Shown here one piece after another: positions 26,231 to 34,270 of a stretch of DNA of 64,000 nt. The stretch is taken from contig CAJTRA010000003.1 of NCBI GenBank assembly GCA_910578345.1, positions 124,001 to 188,000 on the forward strand, in the 5' to 3' direction. The position numbers and the translations under genes were made by a program. The number at the start of each line of letters is the position of its first letter. Position 1 is the first letter of the stretch. The notes under the pieces are model-generated. The model saw nothing but the letters and a program-made list of their open reading frames with translations, searched no databases and had not been told where the DNA came from. This DNA is from an uncultured Lachnospiraceae bacterium (GTDB taxonomy: Bacteria; Bacillota; Clostridia; Lachnospirales; Lachnospiraceae).

Positions 26231-26530
26231 CTACAAGTAGCGTACAGCTTCAATACTGCCGCTGATCTTCATGTCTTCATTGGTATAATAATCGATGGAT
26301 AACTGTCTTCCCTCGAAACAGATTCTGCAGTTTTTCCCTTGCAGGACGATGGACTCCTTCGTATATTCCAGGATTCCTTTATAGTTTTCTATGAATGCCT
26401 CCCTGTTTCCGGTAAGCGTGACGATTGATGCCCCAAGCATTGTGTCTTTCGGAAGTTTCAGGGATTCCACGATCAGTTCTTTGGAACCGGATAGGGTTGG
26501 TATGGATAATTTTCTGCTATGCCTTCTCAT
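26231..26530 (-). CDS. yqfC: Sporulation protein YqfC (YabP/YqfC family)
   Basis: A 99 aa protein of the YabP/YqfC family, found only in endospore formers and expressed in the mother cell in Bacillus. The pattern TLTGNREAFIENYKGILEY (about 40-58) and LSIDYYTNEDMKISGSIEAV (near the C-terminus) is characteristic. It stands directly before yqfD, the conserved order. The upstream 70 bases have no clear sigma-E promoter that I could read, although CATATAGT lies very near the start codon. Confidence 0.9.
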   Translation of the reverse strand: MRRHSRKLSIPTLSGSKELIVESLKLPKDTMLGASIVTLTGNREAFIENYKGILEYTKESIVLQGKNCRICFEGRQLSIDYYTNEDMKISGSIEAVRYL

Positions 26531-26600
26531 AGTTTACTATATGTCGCCGCCGGTCAAATCATGCCTGAATTCCCTCTGATTCGCAAATCCTCCGCCCGTC

Positions 26601-27080
26601 TTATTTGTGATACGGCTCTCTGTGAATGATGCGATACCCTCTATAGATCTGTTCTAACAGAATCACTCTCATCAATTGGTGTGGAAAAGTCATTTTAGAA
26701 AAGCTGACCGCCCGGTCAGCTTTCTTCCTGATCTCTTCATGCAGCCCAAGAGAACCGCCTATGATAAACTGTATATGACTAAGCCCCTTTGTCGCCAGCT
26801 TCTCCAATTCCATGGCAAATTGTTCAGAGTCGTATTCTCTGCCCGAAATCTCCAACGTGACAACCCATGCATCCTCTCGGACGTATCTCAGGATTCTGTC
26901 AGCCTCCTTCTTAAGGATTAACTGTTCCATGGCAGTTCCCGCCTTATCCGGCGTCTTCTCATCCTCTACTTCTATTATGTCTAACTTACAATAACGTCCC
27001 AGACGTTTCTCATATTCCGCCACGGCATCCCGGTAAAACTTCTCCTTCACCCTGCCCACTGCGATCACTGTTATCTTCAT
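26601..27080 (-). CDS. rlmH: 23S rRNA (pseudouridine-1915 N3) methyltransferase
   Basis: A 159 aa SPOUT methyltransferase that methylates pseudouridine 1915 in helix 69 of 23S rRNA, using SAM. The SAM-binding knot motif IIGGSLGLHEEIRKKAD (about 103-119) and the C-terminal FPHQLMRVILLEQIYRGYRI with REPYHK are standard. Its start overlaps the stop of the zinc-ribbon protein gene as ATGA. Length is exactly typical. Confidence 0.97.
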   Translation of the reverse strand: MKITVIAVGRVKEKFYRDAVAEYEKRLGRYCKLDIIEVEDEKTPDKAGTAMEQLILKKEADRILRYVREDAWVVTLEISGREYDSEQFAMELEKLATKGLSHIQFIIGGSLGLHEEIRKKADRAVSFSKMTFPHQLMRVILLEQIYRGYRIIHREPYHK

Positions 27081-27778
27081 TCGCCCTCAAATAACCTCTG
27101 ATAATACTCGTCCACAAAATGTTCCAGAAATGCTTCATCCAGATTCATGAACTTATCGTTGATGATCTTCCGCATTCTGTCCGTGCGCATGAAATATTTC
27201 TGTTCCTCTCCGGTCCCATCCTCAAAAAGTCCTGTATCTACCTGTTCCGCAGACAGATTGTTCTCACACCACTTCGTCAGTTCGCTTACCAGAGAATCCT
27301 CTGACTTCGCCTTAATCAGTAAGATTTTGGAATTGCGCATGGAAACAACGCCGAACACGATAAATAATACAAACATCGCCCCCATGACGCCGCACACCAG
27401 ATATCTCGTAGTACTTTCGCTCTGATAAAGTGGGATGATGCCGGTAAAAATCAGAAAAACGGCAAGAAATCCTACAATCCCCATGAACAATAATATGTAT
27501 GCAGACGATCGATTATCCTCTGCTTTGGAGGCACTGTTCTGATACGGGTGATAGACTTTCTGTTCCGCTTCCTCCTGCACGTCATCCCCATTGTCTTCGT
27601 TCTCCTGTTCCCGAAGCTGTAGGGCCGTATACATCGCGCGCAGACGTGCCAGCTCTTTCTGTGCATCTTTCTCCCCTTCGTCCGTCTCTTCAAGACGTTC
27701 TACCAGTTCGACTTTACACTCTGCACAGCGCTCGATCCCTTCCCTGTACTCATTCTTACACACCGGACACCAAGGCAT
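27077..27778 (-). CDS. Zinc-ribbon membrane protein of unknown function
   Basis: A 233 aa protein from ATG 27778, which has a clear Shine-Dalgarno (AAGGAG). It opens with a zinc ribbon, CPVC then CAEC (CxxC-x13-CxxC, residues 4-24), a charged coiled region with acidic residues, two hydrophobic segments (about 112-131 and 142-162) and a C-terminal helical domain of about 70 residues that probably lies in the cytoplasm, if both ends are cytoplasmic. No known enzyme motif is seen. It is translationally coupled to rlmH by the ATGA overlap. Its promoter region holds a 12-base inverted repeat. Confidence 0.75.
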   Translation of the reverse strand: MPWCPVCKNEYREGIERCAECKVELVERLEETDEGEKDAQKELARLRAMYTALQLREQENEDNGDDVQEEAEQKVYHPYQNSASKAEDNRSSAYILLFMGIVGFLAVFLIFTGIIPLYQSESTTRYLVCGVMGAMFVLFIVFGVVSMRNSKILLIKAKSEDSLVSELTKWCENNLSAEQVDTGLFEDGTGEEQKYFMRTDRMRKIINDKFMNLDEAFLEHFVDEYYQRLFEGE

Positions 27779-27793
27779 ATCAGTCACACTCCT

Positions 27794-27894
27794 TATTGCA
27801 ATTCGGCTCTTCTCGTATGTGAAACTCTCCACATATTGTCTAAAATTCCCATTTCACAAATTTATTTTATAATCATTTTGCACGAATTGCAATA
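27794..27894. repeat. Paired 12-base inverted repeat upstream of zinc-ribbon gene
   Basis: TATTGCAATTCG (27794-27805) and its exact reverse complement CGAATTGCAATA (27883-27894), about 89 bases apart. Each contains the 8-base palindrome ATTGCAAT. It could be two operator sites for one regulator, or a long-range stem. The 27794 copy lies just upstream of the Shine-Dalgarno. Confidence 0.5.
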
Positions 27895-27930
27895 CAAATC
27901 TATCTTTTACCGACAATTTTCTCTGGAGCG

Positions 27931-29145
27931 TTACTTGTTTTCCTTCTTTAACAGTTCACGGATTCCCTGGTTCTTATTCTCTGATTTATCTATATCCATG
28001 CACAGGGAATGGTCATCATTCTTCCGCCATACGGAACATTCGCCGATCGCACTCATATCTCTCCACAATGTGAAGACTCCCCTGGACGTAATACCGCTCC
28101 ACTCCTCCACATTTCCTGTGTAATCTACTGTATTGGCATACAATTCACCATCATATAAGCCATCGCTGAAATTACCTACAATATTCTGCAGGATCCGTTC
28201 CCTTACCTGCAGTTTCGAGATGTCTACATCATAATGCTCTGCCCCCTGCCCGTTCGGCATGTCATTCGCCCAGCTTCCGGAATAACTGTGGGCCATATAT
28301 TTGCCCATAGCATTATTCTTATCCTTCTGCCCGATATAGAACCGAAACCAGATGCCTTCGCCGCTTCGTTTCCCATCGGACCAGCTTCCATAGTAATAGC
28401 TGTTCTTCTCGTAGATCGCAAGCCCTTTCCCTTCCGGTCTGCCATTTCCATTGACAGCCCCCGTATAATAGTACTGATCTGTGCCCTCCAGACTGGAAGA
28501 AAGCTTCACATAACGCTTTAAATGTGCCAGATCCCAGATAGCATCCTGGTTATTATCCGCAAAATAAGGCAGCGCCTCGTTTAAAATATATTCCTTTGTA
28601 TAGGCAGCATCATTTTCATCCTCAATATCGACTACGACTGCTGTCTTGTCTCCGTCTGCGGAGACAAACTGGTCGCTTTCCGGCATTTTCTCTGTCTGTG
28701 GTTTCTTTCCGGTTGATTCCTGTCCACTTACGCTGGCATTTTGCTTATTCTCCTCCTCTTTGTCCGGGATTTGAACGACAATATCCTCCCCGGATACGTT
28801 CTGCACGTCATTCTGTTTCTGCTCCTGCGCATATTCTGTGATATTCTGCTGCAGATTCCCATTGGCATCGGATACCTCTTTCTGTCTGGGCATCAACACC
28901 AGCAAGATAATAATACAAAGTAAAAGCAGTACGATTACGCCTAACAGCACTGTCGTCATATAGGGACGCTGCAACAGGCCATTAATACCGGATTCGTTTT
29001 CTTCAAATTCCTCCTCTTCTTCTTCATCCAGATCTTCCACCATTAGATCGTCTTCCTCTTCCTTCCGTTCCTTATTCTGGTCTGACCTGATATCCTCCCG
29101 CCAATCCTGTTTTCCGGAACGATCTTTCTTCTCCATCAAATTCAT
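27931..29145 (-). CDS. Membrane-anchored protein with MORN-like repeats
   Basis: About 404 aa from ATG 29145, which has GAGG at a spacing of 10; the GTG 9 bases upstream is less suited. The N-terminal about 60 residues are very acidic (EEDDLMVEDLDEEEEEEF), followed by one membrane segment (about 67-85) and a long low-complexity linker. The C-terminal part holds a series of MORN-like units: YYTGAVNGNGRPEGKG, YYGSWSDGKRSGEG, YSGSWANDMPNGQG and NFSDGLYDGE (about 230-340). MORN repeats usually bind membranes or scaffold envelope proteins; function here is unknown. It is not obviously part of an operon with NfnAB, which is followed by a terminator. Topology implies the MORN domain is outside the cell. 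Confidence 0.75.
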   Translation of the reverse strand: MNLMEKKDRSGKQDWREDIRSDQNKERKEEEDDLMVEDLDEEEEEEFEENESGINGLLQRPYMTTVLLGVIVLLLLCIIILLVLMPRQKEVSDANGNLQQNITEYAQEQKQNDVQNVSGEDIVVQIPDKEEENKQNASVSGQESTGKKPQTEKMPESDQFVSADGDKTAVVVDIEDENDAAYTKEYILNEALPYFADNNQDAIWDLAHLKRYVKLSSSLEGTDQYYYTGAVNGNGRPEGKGLAIYEKNSYYYGSWSDGKRSGEGIWFRFYIGQKDKNNAMGKYMAHSYSGSWANDMPNGQGAEHYDVDISKLQVRERILQNIVGNFSDGLYDGELYANTVDYTGNVEEWSGITSRGVFTLWRDMSAIGECSVWRKNDDHSLCMDIDKSENKNQGIRELLKKENK

Positions 29146-29295
29146 AGCGCACACACCTCATCTTTCCTGATCCCTGTAGAATATACCCGTATTCTGATTG
29201 TTTGATATCTTATGATTCACACTCTCTACCCTTCCGTTGTGATATAGTATACCTGTCAATCCTTAATATACTACTATTCAAATTATTAAGATTTT

Positions 29296-29330
29296 CCTAA
29301 AAGAAAAGAGTCTGCCGCCTGACAGACTCT
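29296..29330 (-). terminator. Rho-independent terminator of the nfnAB unit
   Basis: Minus strand stem AGAGTCTG / CAGACTCT (29330-29323 with 29314-29307), loop of 8, followed by TTTTCTTTT. Directly downstream of the nfnB stop. Confidence 0.9.
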
Positions 29331-29339
29331 GCACTTCTC

Positions 29340-30740
29340 TTATTTGCTCAAATACGCATCGATTCCTTTCGCCGCTGCCTTGCCTGCACCCATAGCCAGA
29401 ATCACGGTCGCCGCTCCTGTAACCGCATCGCCGCCGGCAAAAACTCCTTCTTTGGAAGTTTGGCCGAACGTTTCCTCTGCTACGATACACTTATATTTGT
29501 TGACTTCAAGCCCCTTCGTCGTAGAAGAGATCAGCGGATTCGGAGAAGTCCCTAAAGACATGATAACCGTATCCACTTCCATCAGAAACTCGGAACCTTC
29601 GATCACGACAGGTCTTCTTCTTCCAGAAGCATCCGGCTCTCCTAACTCCATTCGGACACATTTGATTCCAGAAACCCAGCCATTTTCATCTGCCAGGATC
29701 TCTGTAGGATTGGTCAGCAGATCGAAGATAATACCCTCTTCTTTCGCGTGATGCACTTCTTCCACACGGGCGGGCAGTTCTTCCTCACTCCTGCGGTATA
29801 CAATATGCACCTCTGCCCCAAGACGGAGCGCCGTTCTGGCAGCATCCATCGCCACATTACCGCCGCCTACGACAGCGACCTTCTTTCCCCTCATAATCGG
29901 GGTGTTGGACTCCTCATCAAAAGCCTTCATCAGATTGCTTCTTGTCAGATATTCATTGGCAGAGAATACGCCGTTCGCCTGTTCTCCCGGAATGCCCATG
30001 AATTTCGGAAGCCCGGCCCCGGAACCGATAAAGACTGCCTCAAACCCTTCTTCTTCCAGCAGCTCGTCGATTGTGACAGATTTACCGACCACCACGTTTG
30101 TCTCAATCTTAACCCCTAAGGCACGCACATTTTCGATCTCTTTCGCAACAACATCCTGCTTGGGCAGACGGAATTCAGGAATGCCATACACAAGCACGCC
30201 GCCCGGTTCATGCAGCGCTTCAAAGATGGTGACATCATACCCCATCTTAGCCAGATCGCCTGCGCAGGTCAGTCCGGAAGGACCCGAACCGATCACCGCC
30301 ACTTTCTTATCTTTCTTCTCCTTAGCGCCTTCCGGTTTTATGTTATTCTCTCTTGCCCAATCCGCTACGAAACGCTCCAGTTTACCGATTGATACCGGTT
30401 CTCCTTTGATCCCGCGGATGCACTTTCCTTCACACTGGCTCTCCTGCGGACAGACGCGCCCGCACACAGCCGGAAGCGCAGACGCCTCACTGATCACCTG
30501 ATAGGCCGCCGCAATATCCCCTTCCTTCACTTTCTCAATGAATCCCGGAATATTGATGGCCACAGGGCATCCCTTGATACACTGTGCATTTTTGCAGTTG
30601 ATACAACGAGTGGCCTCACACATTGCTTCTTCTTTATCATACCCAAGACATACCTCTTCAAAGTTCGTCGCCCGCACCTTTGCGTCCTGTTCCCGAACAG
30701 GTACTTTCTTTAATACATCTGCTACCATATCTATCACCAT
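29340..30740 (-). CDS. nfnB: NADH-dependent reduced ferredoxin:NADP oxidoreductase, large subunit (NfnB/GltA-type)
   Basis: A flavoprotein with two [4Fe-4S] clusters, homologous to the small subunit of glutamate synthase. With NfnA it couples NADPH, NAD and ferredoxin by flavin-based electron bifurcation. The visible features are an N-terminal cluster region, CINCKNAQCIKGCPV and VCGRVCPQESQCEGKC (about 40-110), two GxGxxG motifs (VIGSGPSGLTCAGD and VVGGGNVAMDAART), and the C-terminal FAGGDAVTGAATVILAMGAG. No large glutamate synthase subunit is present, which supports NfnB. Three start codons are close (ATG 30740, GTG 30737, ATG 30728) behind AAAGGAG; the exact one is uncertain and gives about 462-466 aa. 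It follows nfnA by about 100 bases. Confidence 0.9.
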   Translation of the reverse strand: MVIDMVADVLKKVPVREQDAKVRATNFEEVCLGYDKEEAMCEATRCINCKNAQCIKGCPVAINIPGFIEKVKEGDIAAAYQVISEASALPAVCGRVCPQESQCEGKCIRGIKGEPVSIGKLERFVADWARENNIKPEGAKEKKDKKVAVIGSGPSGLTCAGDLAKMGYDVTIFEALHEPGGVLVYGIPEFRLPKQDVVAKEIENVRALGVKIETNVVVGKSVTIDELLEEEGFEAVFIGSGAGLPKFMGIPGEQANGVFSANEYLTRSNLMKAFDEESNTPIMRGKKVAVVGGGNVAMDAARTALRLGAEVHIVYRRSEEELPARVEEVHHAKEEGIIFDLLTNPTEILADENGWVSGIKCVRMELGEPDASGRRRPVVIEGSEFLMEVDTVIMSLGTSPNPLISSTTKGLEVNKYKCIVAEETFGQTSKEGVFAGGDAVTGAATVILAMGAGKAAAKGIDAYLSK

Positions 30741-30844
30741 GCTCCTTTCTCGCTTGATGCCCCGTTGCCTGCGGCAGTGTTCTTCCCCCTGCCTGACCCG
30801 GCGATTACTGTATGCACCGGTCTTCCTCACAGGGCAGTCGTCCA

Positions 30845-31735
30845 TCACGCCTGATCGCTGCAGTTGCCGCATCCGCCATGGTGCGTGTTCCCTTCCTGCG
30901 CTTTCAGATAAGCCCTTCCCTCTTTTGTCTTATACATCTGCTGGCGTTTCATAGCCTGATCAAAATCTACTTTATGTCCGTCAAACTCCGGGCCATCCAC
31001 ACAGGCAAACTTCACTTCACCGTCCACCGTCAGACGACATGCGCCGCACATACCTGTGCCGTCCACCATGATCGGATTCATACTGACTGTCGTTTGCAGA
31101 TCGTATTTCTTCGTTGTCAGACAGACGAATTTCATCATGATCATAGGCCCGATCGCAACACACAGGTCGTATGTTTTCCCTTCCTCGGTCAACAGATCGT
31201 CGATCACTTTTGTCACCATACCGCTTCTGCCATAAGATCCATCGTCCGTGGTAATATAGAGATTTCCAGCAACAGCCCGCATCTCTTCTTCCATGATCAG
31301 CAGATCTTTCGTCTTCGCACCGACGATCACGTCCGCTTCCACGCCGTTCTCATGCAGCCATTTCACCTGCGGATAGACCGGTGCAGTGCCAAGTCCGCCC
31401 GCCACAAAGAGGATCTTTTTGCGGCGGAGATTCTCGATCTCTTCCTGCACAAATTCAGAAGGGCAGCCTAACGGTCCGACAAAATCATGGAAGCTGTCTC
31501 CTGTCTTAAGATTTCTCATCATTTCTGTGGCAGCGCCGACTACCTGAAATACTATGGTGATTGTTCCTGACTGCCTGTTATAATCACAGATCGTAAGCGG
31601 TATGCGTTCTCCCTCTTCGTCCATCCTGACGATTACAAATTGTCCCGGCTGGCAAGATTTGGCAACTCGCGGCGCTTCAACATCCATAAGATAAATGTTC
31701 GTCGTCAGTTCTTCTGCTTTTACTATCCTGTACAT
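30845..31735 (-). CDS. nfnA: NfnA-type FAD/[2Fe-2S] subunit (sulfide/dihydroorotate dehydrogenase-like)
   Basis: A 296 aa FAD- and NAD-binding reductase. It begins with a flavin-binding beta barrel (RIVKAEELTTNIYLM), continues with an NAD-binding domain containing FVAGGLGTAPVYPQ (about 111-124), and ends with the [2Fe-2S]-binding cysteines GMCGACRLTV...FACVDGPEFDGH (about 225-255), all characteristic of ferredoxin:NADP reductase alpha subunits. The C-terminal extension GGCGNCSDQA is unusual and may bind metal or be a tail. It sits upstream of nfnB, the normal order for NfnAB. A sigma-A promoter lies about 100 bases upstream. Confidence 0.92.
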   Translation of the reverse strand: MYRIVKAEELTTNIYLMDVEAPRVAKSCQPGQFVIVRMDEEGERIPLTICDYNRQSGTITIVFQVVGAATEMMRNLKTGDSFHDFVGPLGCPSEFVQEEIENLRRKKILFVAGGLGTAPVYPQVKWLHENGVEADVIVGAKTKDLLIMEEEMRAVAGNLYITTDDGSYGRSGMVTKVIDDLLTEEGKTYDLCVAIGPMIMMKFVCLTTKKYDLQTTVSMNPIMVDGTGMCGACRLTVDGEVKFACVDGPEFDGHKVDFDQAMKRQQMYKTKEGRAYLKAQEGNTHHGGCGNCSDQA

Positions 31736-31835
31736 CGCTGTTTATCCTCCTAGCTCTCTCTTTCAATATTATGCAAACCATATGCGGCGTTCCATCCGTC
31801 CGGTACATTCACTGTGCTGTCTATGTATCTTACTA

Positions 31836-31864
31836 ATCATAATGGAACTTATTTCATTTTGCAA
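31836..31864 (-). promoter_or_regulatory. Sigma-A promoter for nfnAB
   Basis: Minus strand TTGCAA (31864-31859), 17 bases, TATGAT (31841-31836), about 100 bases upstream of the nfnA start. Confidence 0.65.
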
Positions 31865-31884
31865 CTGTTTTTGTCTTCCTGCTC

Positions 31885-33330
31885 TTATAAGGCGACGGCG
31901 ACAAATTCCCCGTCCTCGTCATATCCAAGCTGCGCCGCCTCTCCCGTATGGATCTGGACCAGAAAGACTTTATCTGTCCGGTTCAAGATTCCCGTACCGT
32001 CATCATAGTATTCATTGATCGTGTAATAACCGCTGCCGCTGATTCCAAGTACAGAACTGAACTGATAACTTAACACTCCACTCAGACGTTTGCTGTGGCC
32101 CGATGCATCTTCAAGATATCCTGTCTCCACCAACCGCTCAACCAGCTTCGCCACTGCCTGGTCCGTGGGGATCGCATTCCTGAGACGCAGCGTATAGGTG
32201 CGCATCGTCACCTCACTGGAGACTCCCTCCTCGCTGATATTGACAAACTTAAACAAAGTTTTTCCCAGCGGCATCGGGATCGGCCCCGTATAAGGAACAC
32301 TGTCGGCCGTCGGTTCCGATTCGTCTGTTGTATAGTAGATTTTACAACCTTCCACGCCCTCTGCCACAATCATCATAGGCTCTGTATATTCCCCGCTGTA
32401 CAGCTCCACTTCCGGGGCATTCGGCACGGAAAGATTGATCATATAGTTCTTCGTGACGATCTCGCTCTCTATGCCGTAATCATTTACGAAAAAAGCGCTG
32501 ATCGTATGCTCCCCATCCTCCAGAAACAATGGCGCCGTATAGATCTGGCTGTATTTCGTGGGCGTTGAGCCGTCTGTCGTGTAATAGATCGTACCTGACG
32601 TGTTAGAGCTGAGCTTTAAGGGAATCACTTCCGCATAGCTTCCCTCTACATAGCTGAATTCCGGCTCCATGGCCAGATAACTCTGGAACATATTGACGAT
32701 ATCTGGTTCAGGGCAGCTTCGCAGCAGTTCATTGATCTGTCCATACTCCTCTTGATTTGCGTAGATCGTTATGATCTTATTATAAGCTTCCTCTATTTCC
32801 TCATAAGCAAAGCGGCTGCTCTCTATGATCCTGAATAATACTTGAAGCGCTGCTTCATGATCCTGCTGCACATAATAATAATCCGCTTCCTGAAAAAGAA
32901 GTTCCGCTCTGGAAGGATTCTCCTCATAGGCTGCTTCCAGACAGGCAATCGCTTCTGCATAGGATCCATTTTCAGCATATTCCCTGGCCTTATCAATCTG
33001 ATAATCCACTGTCCGGATATGGTAAGCATATGCGCTGTACGTCACAAGCGCAACAAGAAAGAACAGAACCAGACTGGCAATCACCCATGCTTTCCTGCCA
33101 TCCGACGCCGTATCCTCCGCCTCTGTGAACGTATCTTCCGTCTCTGTATCTGCCTGCTTTTTCTCTGTACTGCCTTCTCCATCCTGTCCTGCAACCAGTG
33201 TCGATAAAGTTTCCGTTATACGGTTTTCTATTTCCGGCTCAAAATCAGGAACGATTCTGATCTCTTCTCCACATGTTTCACAGATCAGATGTCCCTCTAA
33301 CATTTCATTGCCGCAATGTGGACACTTCAT
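31885..33330 (-). CDS. Zinc-ribbon, TPR and chitobiase-C-like domain membrane protein
   Basis: A 481 aa multidomain protein. The order is an N-terminal zinc ribbon (CPHC and CETC, residues 3-21), a variable acidic linker, one membrane segment (about 82-104), tetratricopeptide-like helices (about 110-200), two chitobiase/beta-hexosaminidase C-terminal-like domains with the signatures TIYYTTDGSTPT and KIYYTTDESEPT (about 245-300 and 330-385), and a C-terminal domain of about 90 residues. The zinc ribbon should be cytoplasmic and the repeats outside. Such chitobiase-like domains occur in cell-wall and S-layer-type proteins. Function is unknown. It lies downstream of folD with 33 bases between, so it is probably in that operon. 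Confidence 0.72.
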   Translation of the reverse strand: MKCPHCGNEMLEGHLICETCGEEIRIVPDFEPEIENRITETLSTLVAGQDGEGSTEKKQADTETEDTFTEAEDTASDGRKAWVIASLVLFFLVALVTYSAYAYHIRTVDYQIDKAREYAENGSYAEAIACLEAAYEENPSRAELLFQEADYYYVQQDHEAALQVLFRIIESSRFAYEEIEEAYNKIITIYANQEEYGQINELLRSCPEPDIVNMFQSYLAMEPEFSYVEGSYAEVIPLKLSSNTSGTIYYTTDGSTPTKYSQIYTAPLFLEDGEHTISAFFVNDYGIESEIVTKNYMINLSVPNAPEVELYSGEYTEPMMIVAEGVEGCKIYYTTDESEPTADSVPYTGPIPMPLGKTLFKFVNISEEGVSSEVTMRTYTLRLRNAIPTDQAVAKLVERLVETGYLEDASGHSKRLSGVLSYQFSSVLGISGSGYYTINEYYDDGTGILNRTDKVFLVQIHTGEAAQLGYDEDGEFVAVAL

Positions 33331-33363
33331 AAACAGTTCCTTTCTATCGTTCTTACCTGCCGG

Positions 33364-34209
33364 TCATCTGACAGTTCCTGCCTCAACACAATTATGCATC
33401 AGCATGGCGATCGTCATCGGGCCAACTCCACCCGGCACAGGTGTGATGGCGCTGCAGATTGGCGCAACATCATCATAATCCACATCGCCGCATAATTTGT
33501 TATTCTCATCCCGGTGAATGCCAACGTCTATGACGACAGCTCCCTCTTTGACATACTCCCGTGTGATCATCTTCGGCCTGCCGACAGCCACAACGAGAAT
33601 ATCCGCCCTGCCTGTCACTTCCCTGAGATCCTTTGTCTTAGAATGAGCAACCGTCACGGTTGCATTCTCCCGGAGCAGAAGAAGAGCCATCGGCTTGCCT
33701 ACAATATTGCTTCTGCCGACCACAACACATTCTTTTCCTGCAATCTCTATGCCGGAACGTTTCAGGAGCTGGATAATGCCTGCAGGCGTACAGGATACAA
33801 ACCCAGACTGTCCGATACAGAGCGCGCCTACGCTCTGTAAATGAAAACCATCCACATCCTTCTTCGGATCAATCGCACGGATCACCGCATTCTCATTGAT
33901 CTGCCCTGGCAGTGGGAGCTGTACCAGAATACCGTGCACCTTATCATTGTCATTCAATTCATGAATCAGCTCCAACAGTTCTTCCTGCGTCGTTTCTTCC
34001 GGCAGTTCATAGGCAAGGGATGCAATCCCGATATAGGCGCAGGCTTTCTTCTTATTGCCGACATAAACTGTGGACGCCGGATCGCTGCCAACCTGGATCA
34101 CAGCCAGACAGATCTCTGTCCCCTGCGTCCTTTTGCGTTCCGCAACCTTCTGTTTCAATTCTTCTTTGATCTGTGCTGAAATTATTTTTCCATCTATGAT
34201 CTGTGCCAT
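33364..34209 (-). CDS. folD: Bifunctional methylene-THF dehydrogenase/methenyl-THF cyclohydrolase
   Basis: Interconverts 5,10-methylene-THF, 5,10-methenyl-THF and 10-formyl-THF. The 281 aa length is typical. Visible features: the YVGNKKKACAYIG catalytic region (about residues 50-62) with K56, VQLPLPGQINE, the NADP motif VVGRSNIVGKPMALLL (about 159-174) and C-terminal ITPVPGGVGPMTIAMLMHN. It follows the formate-THF ligase gene by about 60 bases, making a C1 folate module. Confidence 0.97.
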   Translation of the reverse strand: MAQIIDGKIISAQIKEELKQKVAERKRTQGTEICLAVIQVGSDPASTVYVGNKKKACAYIGIASLAYELPEETTQEELLELIHELNDNDKVHGILVQLPLPGQINENAVIRAIDPKKDVDGFHLQSVGALCIGQSGFVSCTPAGIIQLLKRSGIEIAGKECVVVGRSNIVGKPMALLLLRENATVTVAHSKTKDLREVTGRADILVVAVGRPKMITREYVKEGAVVIDVGIHRDENNKLCGDVDYDDVAPICSAITPVPGGVGPMTIAMLMHNCVEAGTVR

Positions 34210-34270
34210 ACTTCCTCCATTCTGCTCCTTCGGAATTCCAAGACAACGCCTGCACTTTACAAAACCATCG

